A stretch of DNA of 9,740 bases, from assembly GCA_029934215.1 (NCBI GenBank), contig JAOZMR010000089.1, forward strand, positions 1 to 9,740. The letters are read 5' to 3'. The translations under genes and the position numbers were made by a program. Shown piece after piece: positions 1-7,400 of the stretch (position 1 is the stretch's first letter; every line of letters begins with the position of its first letter). This DNA comes from Pontiellaceae bacterium. Its GTDB lineage: Bacteria > Verrucomicrobiota > Kiritimatiellia > Kiritimatiellales > Tichowtungiaceae. The notes under the pieces are model-generated. The model was given only the letters and a program-made list of their open reading frames with translations. It ran no database searches and was not told where the DNA came from.

Positions 1-1
1 C

Positions 2-1576
2 GTCATTCAACTTGCGAGGCAAGTCTCTGAAATGGGCGTTTTGTATGAGGGCTGGAAGGTGAAGGGGCTGGCTTCTCATATTCTTTTGATGGTCGAAAAA
101 CAGTTGGCTGACGATTGGGAGAAGCTTTATGCATACCGCCCAGTTCTGCTTGAAACCTATGCGGAGTGCGGACGTTTCAAGGGGAGTTGTTATACGGACG
201 CGGGATGGTTACGGGTTGGAAAAACCTCCTGCCGAGATCGTAAAGATGAGAAAAAACCCATTCCAGAAGAAATTTTCATAAAGCCAATCTGTGATACGTG
301 TCGAACCCAGTTGTGTTCTACGCCAAACACGTCGACGATCGTCGGACCTCCGCAAGAACAAGAAACCACGACGGACAGGGTTGAAGAGGATTCAGGTCGC
401 GCCGAACTAGAAGAGTGCCGTCTAACGGCTCGTTTCCTTAAAATGTTTGGTCAAGTTTACGAACACCCACAGGCGAATATCCAGCAAATATCCGAGTCGG
501 AAGAAGAGATGAAAACGGAGGTGGATTTGTCAAAAACCCTACACACACACATTCAAGCCACAATCGATCGGCTTCATGAACATCAAACCATACTGGTGGC
601 AACGGATACTGGACAATGCTGGATCCACGAAGAAATCGGTGGCAAAAAAGATCCCAAAACAAGCCCCATTGAGCAAAAGGAGAGCTATAACTGGATCAAA
701 GCATACCGCGCCGTTTGCAACGCCCAGAAGCAATGTCAAACCACGCAGCTCGTGATGATCGCCGACCGCGAAGGCGACATACACGAACTCTTCTGCGAAC
801 GACTCGATCACAACCGAAACGCCGAACTACTCGTACGCGCAGAACGCTCGCGCAACCAAAAAGCCATCGACGCGAACGGGGACTACGACGACCTCTGGAC
901 CCATCTCGAAGCCCAGCCCATCTTGACCACCCAGAAACTACTCATTCCACAGCACGAAGGTCGACCCGCCCGCTTTGCCGATTTACACATCCGAAGCACG
1001 AAAACAACCCTCAAACCGCCACAAACAAAAAAGGACTATCCGGAAATAACACTCAGCGCAATATACGCCACAGAACACAACCCTCCCGAAGACGAAGCCC
1101 CACTCGAATGGATGTTCCTGAGCACCGTGGACGTCACCAACGCATCCGATGCACTCACCCAACTCGAATGGTACACAAAACGCTGGGGGATCGAAATGTA
1201 TCATCAAATCTTCAAAATCGGATACAACCGCGAAGGACAACAACTCGACAGCGCAGAACGGATCTACAACTGCTTAGCCATCGATCTGGTCGTCGCTTGG
1301 CGCATCTTTCTTCTAACCATCCAAGAACGCGAAACGCCCGAATGCGACTGCTCCCCATACTTCAGCGAAAACGAATGGATACCCTTAAGCACCTTTGTAG
1401 AAAAAATCAAACCGAACCCAACCACCCCACCCACGCTCAACAAAGCCATAGCATTGCTTGAGCGATTGGGCGGACATTCTGGACGAGTCGGCGACGGAAA
1501 ACCTAGCAGTGAAGCCCTATGGCGAGGCATGACACGGCTGTCGGACATCAGCGAAGCCTATCGAATATGCGCCTGA
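2..1576 (+). pseudogene. DUF4338 (DruA-like) / IS4-Tn5-type transposase fusion, 5' truncated by window edge and internally deleted
   Basis: Residues are numbered from the ATG at 32, but the frame is open to base 2 and the DruA-type domain is already under way, so the true start lies left of the window. Residues 9-94 resemble the end of DUF4338/DruA proteins (GLASHIL, YRPVLLETYAE, the RF-GSCY-AGW-VGKT pattern, then PIPEEIFIKP). Residues 123-160 resemble the Tn5-type N-terminal DNA-binding region. Residues 185-514 are a DDE transposase domain: D192 (ATDTG), D245 (ADREGDIHE) and E388, with the IS4-family YREK signature intact (Y381, R384, E388, K395) and the usual C-terminal LGG...LWRG block. 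Against Tn5 transposase recalled from memory, the AYRF...NPN helix is reduced to one residue after T162, and about 45 residues are missing between D192 and Q195. The D-D spacing is 53 rather than about 91. The lost segment includes core strands of the RNase H fold, so activity is unlikely although the frame is open. It could instead be an unusual, compact but living family member. Confidence 0.75.
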
Positions 1577-1585
1577 TTTTTAGGC
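1571..1585. other. Small hairpin at the transposase stop codon
   Basis: GCCTGA and TTAGGC can pair around a three-base loop (6 bp including one G-T wobble), overlapping the TGA stop at 1574-1576. It lies in the gap between two convergent genes and could weakly slow transcription from either side. The stem is short, so it may be chance. Confidence 0.2.
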
Positions 1586-1619
1586 TGAGATTGCTGCCAT
1601 CGGACAGCCCGCAGAACTG
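1577..1619. other. 43-base convergent intergenic gap; should contain or adjoin the insertion-sequence right end
   Basis: This is the only non-coding stretch in the window. It separates the transposase stop from the res stop. If the transposase came in on an insertion sequence, its right terminus should fall here or just inside the end of res. No terminal inverted repeat could be assigned, because the left end is outside the window. Confidence 0.4.
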
Positions 1620-1634
1620 CTACGCAGTTTCTGT
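1611..1634 (-). terminator. Hairpin overlapping the res stop codon (possible weak terminator)
   Basis: CAGAACTGC (1612-1620) pairs with GCAGTTTCTG (1624-1633) around a TAC loop. This gives six perfect pairs, a one-base bulge, then three more pairs. The res stop codon (1620-1622) lies in the stem and loop. It is well placed to end the operon transcript, but no T-run follows on the minus strand, so it is not a classic intrinsic terminator. It could act in mRNA 3'-end protection or be fortuitous. Confidence 0.3.
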
Positions 1635-4600
1635 GACGGCGAATTTGTCTTTGAAGTTTTTGTAGCTGTTAACCCAGTCGAACTTGATGTCCGAAGAGAC
1701 GGCTTCAAAGTGGTTTTTGCCGCAGTTGATTTTAGACTGCTCCACCGGAGTTAGATCCGACCATTCTTTATCGGCTTTCGTTTCGACAATAAAGAAGAGC
1801 TTCACGTGCTCGCCCGGTGCTTTGTAGACAATGGTCCAGTCGGGTGAATAGTTCCCGTATGGCGTTTCAATCACAAAGCCACCTTTCTTTAGTTTGGTAT
1901 ACATAAAGATGTTCGGGTTGCTCTCCAGGTTCTGCGCAAAATCATACTCGCCGTTACTGTCCATTTTATAGAACTGATGAAGGGCGCGGCGGTTTTCCTG
2001 TTTGGACTGATACACCTTCTTCTGCTTAATAAGCACTTCGAGGCTTCCCGAATCTTCGTCGATCACATCCGCTTCAAATAGTTTTGCGCTGTCGAGTTCG
2101 TAGCCATCGATAATTTCGTAACCTTGAATATTCGCCGCTTTGGTATCCACCAACCGCGTAGCAATCTTTTGAGTCACGGCTTCCAAGAAATCCTGATAGT
2201 TCAGCAACTCGCGGCGCTCGACCCCTTTCAGTATTCGAATAATTGCCAGGCGCGGAAGCATCGTGTGGTACATGATGTGATCGATAATCTGCAGATCTGT
2301 TTTCTGATCCCGTGCGCTATCGAGAAAGAGCTCCTCTTCCGCATCCCCATCTTTCTCCAGCACAATCTTGCTGGCGATATCGAAGGTCACGTGTGCATCG
2401 GTCACTTGATACACACTCTTAACCTTCACGTTTTTCAGGTACTCGTTGATTTCTTCAACGCACTCCTGAATGTACGCGTCCTGATCCAGTTCAAAGCTAT
2501 AGATCGAGCGTTTCGCCAAGTGCTGTTTCAGTGCGGAGAGAATCGCTTCAAAATCATCCTTCGCAACATACTTCCACTCCTGGTTGGTGACCGGCTCCTC
2601 ATCGCCATTTTTAATGGCCACTTTTTTAGTTCCCTTCTCGGTCATGATCGCGACGAACGATTCCTTAATCTTCGAAGCATGTTCCACCAATGTTTCATCG
2701 GTGAACTCAATCGACGCAACATCCGCGCCCTTAACGACCAAATTCTTGTCATTAAGAATGTTCTTCTGAACCAGCTCCTGCTTAAAGGTATCCACCAGCT
2801 CCGCCGTAATTTTCCGTTCCGGCACGCCCGCCTCTTTCAGCGTATTGAGAATCACCGCGTGCGTCACCTCATCCTTATTGAAGCCCATGTTTTCGTTGAA
2901 ATCTTTCTGTAGAGTATTGGCAAAGTGATCGTAGTGATCATTCGCAATCACGGTCAACTCATTCACTTCCGGGTCGAGAATACGCTTCCCGTGCACATTA
3001 ACCGGCAAACGCAATCCGCGCCCAATCTCCTGCTTCTTTGCAATCTCGTTATGACTATTCTTCAGCGTACAGAGCGTAAAGATATTCGGATTATCCCACC
3101 CCTCGCGCAACGCCGAGTGCGAGAAGATAAAAGCCAGCGGTTCTTTGAACGAAATCAGCTCATCTTTCTTATCGAGAATCAGCTGGATTCCGCGATCAAT
3201 ATCTTCCTGAGATTTTGAGAGAACCGCGTCGCCTTTCTTATTGTACTGAACCTCAGTGGCCTTGCTCTTTTTGTCGCGGGCAAAATAGCCCTCACGCGCT
3301 TTCAACACGTCGGCATAATCCGGGAACAAGTCCGCGTATTTCGCAAACTGCCGCTTGTATTTATCCGATTCAACCAGCGTCTGATAGGTCTCGTCGAAAA
3401 TCTTCAAATACGCACCGCGCCCGTCCTCCGCTTCGTCATCACGAATATTGCTCACGGAATCGATAAAGAACAGCGACAGCGTTTTAATGTGTTCGCCTTT
3501 ATCCAGAATCGAAAACTGCTTATCCAAGTGGTTCTGAATCGCCAGTCGAATCTGAATACGCACCGCTTCGTTACCGGTTACATCGCAATTACTGCTTTCC
3601 AGCTCCAACTCAAGAACCGAATCTCCGTTGGCAATCTTCAGCGGCTTCAATTTATGCGGATTCTCCGCTACGCGCATCCCTTCGTACTGGGGCAGATTGC
3701 CCGAAAGCTCATAGAGCGACGCGTTGCCCAGCACATCAAACTTATCGCGCTTAATGCGCCCGCCCTGTTCCTGATGGAAAATTTCGATCCGCGCCTTCAG
3801 CTCTTTGGTAAACGCCACATAGCGCACATACGCCGTTTCTTTGGGGATCACCCCATAGACCGTTTTCACCTGAATCCGCTTCACCAAATCCTGCGTAAAC
3901 GCATCGTACGAATCCAGCTTGTAGATCAGATTGAACGGAAACTCTTTCTTATGCGTGGCGGAATATTTGAGCACAAACAGCGGGTTAAGCTCCTGCATGG
4001 CTTGAAGCGACTTTGATTTCGCATTTTTCGACCCTTCCATCACTTGTGGTTCATCCATGATGATGATCGGCTTAACATCTTTTAGATCTTCCCAGAGAGA
4101 TTGAGTATCACTTTCACCCGCTGTTCTAATTTTTGTTACATCACTGGCAAATGCATGTCGATTGATCACGCAAATATCCAGCTCATGCGTATCGATAAAC
4201 TGATTGATCCGTCCGGGCTGGCTGCTGTTATAGACAAAGCTGTGTTTGAGGATGTCCAGATTGTGCAGACGGCTGAAATGGTCCTGCAGCATCGCAATCG
4301 ACTTTTCGACCCCCTTGCGGATGGCAATCGACGGCACCACAATCATAAACTTTTTAAAGCCATACTCTTCATGCAGGCGCAGAATGCTTCTCAGGTAAAC
4401 GTAGGTTTTTCCCGTCCCCGTCTCCATCTCAATCCCGAAATTTCCCGCACACAACTCCGAGTCGGAAAAAATGTTATTATTCAGCTGAAGCCCGCGCAGA
4501 TTCTCCAGCATCCGGCTTCCGACGGTCAAATGCGGGTTACGAGCTTCCGACTCAAAAAACCACCGATCCCCGCCGTACATACCCGGAGCCTGTTTCGGCA

Positions 4601-4688
4601 AGCCATCAAACAGCTTTACCGTCGAATCAATCGCTTGCGCCTGATGCGCCAACGCATCATCGAACTCAAATTTAATTTTTTCTGACAT
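1620..4688 (-). CDS. res: Type III restriction enzyme Res subunit (helicase-endonuclease)
   Basis: This 1022-residue protein is the ATP-dependent cutting subunit of a type III restriction-modification system, which acts with Mod on unmodified incoming DNA. The length fits the family (EcoP15I Res is just under 1000). Superfamily 2 helicase motifs appear in order: Walker A METGTGKT (88-95), motif Ia near VVPS (117-120), motif II DEPQ (212-215), motif III SATH (243-246), motif V REGWDNPN (528-535) and motif VI QEIGRGLRLP (553-562). A PD-(D/E)XK nuclease sits near the C-terminus, with PD at 949-950 and ETK at 969-971. All key residues are present, so it looks functional. The start at 4688 is supported by an excellent AAAGGAGG Shine-Dalgarno 8 bases upstream. 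It is the last gene of the operon, 14 bases after mod. The downstream transposase insertion does not appear to have removed its C-terminus. Confidence 0.95.
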   Translation of the reverse strand: MSEKIKFEFDDALAHQAQAIDSTVKLFDGLPKQAPGMYGGDRWFFESEARNPHLTVGSRMLENLRGLQLNNNIFSDSELCAGNFGIEMETGTGKTYVYLRSILRLHEEYGFKKFMIVVPSIAIRKGVEKSIAMLQDHFSRLHNLDILKHSFVYNSSQPGRINQFIDTHELDICVINRHAFASDVTKIRTAGESDTQSLWEDLKDVKPIIIMDEPQVMEGSKNAKSKSLQAMQELNPLFVLKYSATHKKEFPFNLIYKLDSYDAFTQDLVKRIQVKTVYGVIPKETAYVRYVAFTKELKARIEIFHQEQGGRIKRDKFDVLGNASLYELSGNLPQYEGMRVAENPHKLKPLKIANGDSVLELELESSNCDVTGNEAVRIQIRLAIQNHLDKQFSILDKGEHIKTLSLFFIDSVSNIRDDEAEDGRGAYLKIFDETYQTLVESDKYKRQFAKYADLFPDYADVLKAREGYFARDKKSKATEVQYNKKGDAVLSKSQEDIDRGIQLILDKKDELISFKEPLAFIFSHSALREGWDNPNIFTLCTLKNSHNEIAKKQEIGRGLRLPVNVHGKRILDPEVNELTVIANDHYDHFANTLQKDFNENMGFNKDEVTHAVILNTLKEAGVPERKITAELVDTFKQELVQKNILNDKNLVVKGADVASIEFTDETLVEHASKIKESFVAIMTEKGTKKVAIKNGDEEPVTNQEWKYVAKDDFEAILSALKQHLAKRSIYSFELDQDAYIQECVEEINEYLKNVKVKSVYQVTDAHVTFDIASKIVLEKDGDAEEELFLDSARDQKTDLQIIDHIMYHTMLPRLAIIRILKGVERRELLNYQDFLEAVTQKIATRLVDTKAANIQGYEIIDGYELDSAKLFEADVIDEDSGSLEVLIKQKKVYQSKQENRRALHQFYKMDSNGEYDFAQNLESNPNIFMYTKLKKGGFVIETPYGNYSPDWTIVYKAPGEHVKLFFIVETKADKEWSDLTPVEQSKINCGKNHFEAVSSDIKFDWVNSYKNFKDKFAVTETA

Positions 4689-4696
4689 AACGCGAG

Positions 4697-4704
4697 CCTC
4701 CTTT
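4697..4704 (-). promoter_or_regulatory. Strong Shine-Dalgarno for res, overlapping the mod stop
   Basis: AAAGGAGG on the minus strand, followed by an 8-base spacer and the ATG at 4686-4688. Its first two bases are the last two of the mod TAA stop (4703-4705). This is the strongest ribosome binding site of the operon, and it suggests efficient res translation coupled to the end of mod translation. Confidence 0.85.
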
Positions 4705-6697
4705 AGATAAACTCAACGGTGTAGGTCTGTTTATCGTCGCCCGTATTGCGGTCGATCAGCGCCGAGAGCGTGCGGATGGTTTTATCCTTTAGCGCAATAT
4801 CATCGCCAAACGCGCTATCGCGTAAAACAAATTTAATCGGCAATGGCTCGATTTCTGCGAGATCGTTGATTAACTCCTGCGTGATCTCTTCTTCCAGGCA
4901 AACCAGATAGCTATCCGCAAACAGGTAGGTGCGCTCACCGATTTCATCCAGTTGTTCCACCGACGCCGAGAGCGGCACATCCGCCTGTCGCAGCATAATT
5001 TCGTACACCACATCCAGATCGGTGGCCGTTGGGGTGAAGTCCAGCTTGTCTTTGTTCGAGGCGTTTTTGTAGACATTTTCCAGCAGGTCGCCGCCCTGCA
5101 AATCCTCTTTCAGCCAGTTAATGTTGGTGTCGCCCGTTTTGAACACCTTGAAGCCGACATCGAGGTTTTCAATCCCTTCCTTGTCGGCATAGTCGGCCTT
5201 AACCTTTTCTCCCGCGCGACGGATGCGTTCTTTGCTGATTTCGGCGATGGTTTTATAGCCCGCTTTAAACGCCTCGGATGTTGAATCACACGCTTCCGGG
5301 ATCTGAACCATGATTGATTTTCGATTCCCGCCATCTTCGGCGTTGAGTTGCATAACGGCGTGGGCTGTGGTGGAAGATCCAGCAAAGAAGTCCATAAAAA
5401 TTTCACCTTCAGAGCTTGAGTTTGCAGCCATTTCAATAAATTTCGCAACAACAACTTCATCCTTGGGAAAATCAAAAATCTTTTTTCCAAAGAGTTTTCC
5501 TAATCGTTCCGATGCTGAACGAGCAGGTTGATAAAAGACACTAGGTGGAGTCACGCTGTCAGTTTCATGTAGATAGCGCCTAACCATGATACTGGTTTCA
5601 GTTACAAATGATATGCGCCCTTGCTCTACCATTGAGTTGAAAGTTTCCTGATCAAACCCCCATCCGCGATTAGACCTCAAAGGTATTACTTGTCCAGCTT
5701 GGGGGTGCTTAAGCTCAAAACGCCGTCCTCCTGGAGCAGTTGGGTCATCTTCTTTGTATGCACCTCTCTCATCAATTTTAGAAAATCGCCTAAGCCCAAA
5801 AGATGGAGTTGCTTTCATTGACCGAAACCAGCCAGCAAGCTTCTTGGATGCGCCTTTAAAATCGTCACCGCACTCTTTTTTGAGACGTTCGACCTCCTTT
5901 AGAACCGGCTCGACTCCCTCCTTCGCTATTCGCCAACCTCCTGGCAGAGAAAATCTACTTTTCGCATAAACCAAAACATATTCATGCGCAACGCCTACAT
6001 GTTTAGCATCATTCTTATTTGCTCCTTCCCAAATCAACCTCGCGACGAAGTTTTCTTCTCCAAAAACAACCTCACAGAGCTTACTCAAATTGTTCACTTC
6101 ATTGTCATCAATACTGATAAAAATAACCCCATCCTCTGTAAGTAGCTCACGCGCAATTTTAAGGCGCGGGTACATCATGTTGAGCCAGTTGCTATGATAG
6201 CGTCCCGAGTCCTTCGAGTTTTTCACCAGCCGCTCGCCGTCTTCAGAAACATTGCCCTCCGCCCGGGCGCTCTCCGCCTGACTCATCTTAAAGTTGTCTT
6301 TATAAACGAAATCGTTGCCTGTGTTGTAGGGCGGATCGATATAGATCATTTTGATCGCGCCATAATAGTTTTTCCGCAGGAGCTGGAGCACTTCAAGGTT
6401 GTCGCCCTCAATAAAAATATTTTCGGTAGTTTCCGGGTTCTTGCTCTCGTCAGGTACAAATTTCAGGGTTCGGCCCGCCGACTTTTCGAAGGCTTTCTGC
6501 TTGGCGGCCTGCTTACCGGGCCAATTGAGCTGATACTTTTCTTCACCGACCTCTTCAAATTGGCCCAGCTCCGCTTTCAGGGCTTCGATATCCAGCTGGC
6601 CGTCTTTCACCGCGGCGGGAAATAGCGCTTCGAGTTGTTTGAGGTTTTCGTTCACGGGATCGATGATCTCTTGGCTCACTTTGGGGGTTTCACTCAT
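4703..6697 (-). CDS. mod: Type III Mod subunit, beta-class N6-adenine DNA methyltransferase
   Basis: This 664-residue protein is the methylating and sequence-recognising subunit of a type III system. It transfers a methyl group from S-adenosylmethionine to adenine N6 and supplies site recognition to Res. Motif order is that of the beta class: catalytic motif IV DPPYNTG (121-127) comes before the S-adenosylmethionine-binding motif I region DFFAGSSTTAH (436-446). The target-recognition region lies between them, roughly 220-430. The length is close to EcoP15I Mod (about 645). The N-terminal 90 residues and the C-terminal 150 are presumably for dimerisation and Res contact, as in the family. The start at 6697 has AGGA 8 bases upstream. 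The central part (about 5401-6180) is visibly poorer in GC than the flanks, roughly 44% versus 50-52% by hand count, as expected if the recognition domain was exchanged by recombination. No simple tandem repeats of the kind that make some mod genes phase-variable are present. The target sequence cannot be read from the protein. Confidence 0.95.
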   Translation of the reverse strand: MSETPKVSQEIIDPVNENLKQLEALFPAAVKDGQLDIEALKAELGQFEEVGEEKYQLNWPGKQAAKQKAFEKSAGRTLKFVPDESKNPETTENIFIEGDNLEVLQLLRKNYYGAIKMIYIDPPYNTGNDFVYKDNFKMSQAESARAEGNVSEDGERLVKNSKDSGRYHSNWLNMMYPRLKIARELLTEDGVIFISIDDNEVNNLSKLCEVVFGEENFVARLIWEGANKNDAKHVGVAHEYVLVYAKSRFSLPGGWRIAKEGVEPVLKEVERLKKECGDDFKGASKKLAGWFRSMKATPSFGLRRFSKIDERGAYKEDDPTAPGGRRFELKHPQAGQVIPLRSNRGWGFDQETFNSMVEQGRISFVTETSIMVRRYLHETDSVTPPSVFYQPARSASERLGKLFGKKIFDFPKDEVVVAKFIEMAANSSSEGEIFMDFFAGSSTTAHAVMQLNAEDGGNRKSIMVQIPEACDSTSEAFKAGYKTIAEISKERIRRAGEKVKADYADKEGIENLDVGFKVFKTGDTNINWLKEDLQGGDLLENVYKNASNKDKLDFTPTATDLDVVYEIMLRQADVPLSASVEQLDEIGERTYLFADSYLVCLEEEITQELINDLAEIEPLPIKFVLRDSAFGDDIALKDKTIRTLSALIDRNTGDDKQTYTVEFI

Positions 6698-6705
6698 GGG
6701 ATAGA

Positions 6706-6710
6706 TCCTA
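6706..6710 (-). promoter_or_regulatory. Shine-Dalgarno for mod, overlapping the DUF4391-gene stop
   Basis: TAGGA on the minus strand contains both the TAG stop of the upstream gene (6708-6710) and the AGGA ribosome binding site of mod. An 8-base spacer leads to the ATG at 6695-6697. The overlap favours termination-reinitiation coupling and decides the mod start. Confidence 0.65.
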
Positions 6711-7400
6711 TAGATAATTCGTTTTTAGTAAATTGATCTGTTCTTTAATTTGTTTATTCAGGGCGACTTTATCCTGCGCCATCACGGCGCGTGATTTGTC
6801 GGCTTTCAGCGCTTCCAACGTTTTCAGGTCGCGCAGCAGGTTCAGCGTTTGACGGCCATCAAACCAGACCTTTGAATCAAACAGGGCGCGGGCTTTCATG
6901 AAAATGCGGTCGTTCTCGCACAAATAGGCTTTGGTCATCGCCTCCAGATAGAGGTCGCGCTTGTTGGCGCGGTTTTTGAGATCGGTGAAATCGAGGGCTA
7001 GCGGATGATGTTTTGTCACAACAAGCTCTTCCACCACAATCTCGCTGGTTTCGGTTTTGCTCAAGCGTTTATGGGCAAAGCAGAGTGCCTGCTGCGCGGC
7101 ATCGTAAAAGCGCAACACGCAGTAGGGTTTGATCAGGTTTTGGATGACGCGCCCGACAAATGCTGCATGCTTAATATCCGCGAGCTGAATATCGAGAAAT
7201 AGGATCACGGCGCAGTTATATTCCTCGTTGATCAGCGAGGGAATGGCTTCGCCGCTGATCTGATGGGTCAGCGTCACACGTTTAAGGTTTTCCCGTAGCC
7301 GTTTTTTCTCACCGGCCTTGAGATCGGCGCTCGTGAATGTTTTCAGGTTCAGGCGCTTGCCGTTGCTCCCAATTTTATAATTGGCGGGGATATTAAACAT
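6708..7400 (-). CDS. DUF4391-family protein associated with type III restriction-modification
   Basis: This 230-residue protein of unknown biochemical role is recognised as DUF4391 from its overall pattern: an N-terminal FNIP start with basic residues (15-45), a central hydrophobic core VILFLDIQLADIKH (65-78), a LIKPYCVLRFYD stretch (89-100), and EELVVTKHHPL (124-134). The last 45 residues are highly charged and helical, with heptad-like leucines (about 186-227), and probably form a coiled coil suited to protein contacts. No signal peptide, membrane segment or catalytic motif is visible, so it should be cytoplasmic. The ATG directly follows the helicase TAG stop, with a GGTGG-type ribosome binding site inside the helicase 3' end. 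From memory, this family recurs between a helicase gene and mod in type III clusters. A bridging or regulatory role between them is inference only. Confidence 0.8.
   Translation of the reverse strand: MFNIPANYKIGSNGKRLNLKTFTSADLKAGEKKRLRENLKRVTLTHQISGEAIPSLINEEYNCAVILFLDIQLADIKHAAFVGRVIQNLIKPYCVLRFYDAAQQALCFAHKRLSKTETSEIVVEELVVTKHHPLALDFTDLKNRANKRDLYLEAMTKAYLCENDRIFMKARALFDSKVWFDGRQTLNLLRDLKTLEALKADKSRAVMAQDKVALNKQIKEQINLLKTNYL

Noticed and set aside
2..340. A Druantia defence system
   Set aside because: Only a DruA-type domain tail is present, attached to a transposase. No other Druantia gene, such as the large DruE helicase, is recognisable next to it.
541..550. (AC)5 dinucleotide run as a phase-variation switch
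   Set aside because: Too short, and inside a probably inactive transposase. No tandem repeat was found in mod, where switching would matter.
715..1461. A 248-codon open frame overlapping the transposase on the same strand
   Set aside because: Its product is a low-complexity Arg/Thr/His-rich chain with no family resemblance. It is a frame shadow of the A/C-rich transposase codons.
2124..2912. A 262-codon open frame on the + strand opposite res
   Set aside because: It lies wholly antisense to a gene with complete helicase motifs and resembles nothing. Other + strand frames across 2500-9450 were dismissed for the same reason.
6683..6687. Five-base homopolymer near the mod start as a slippage tract
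   Set aside because: A run of five G (C on the coding strand) is too short to support frequent slippage.
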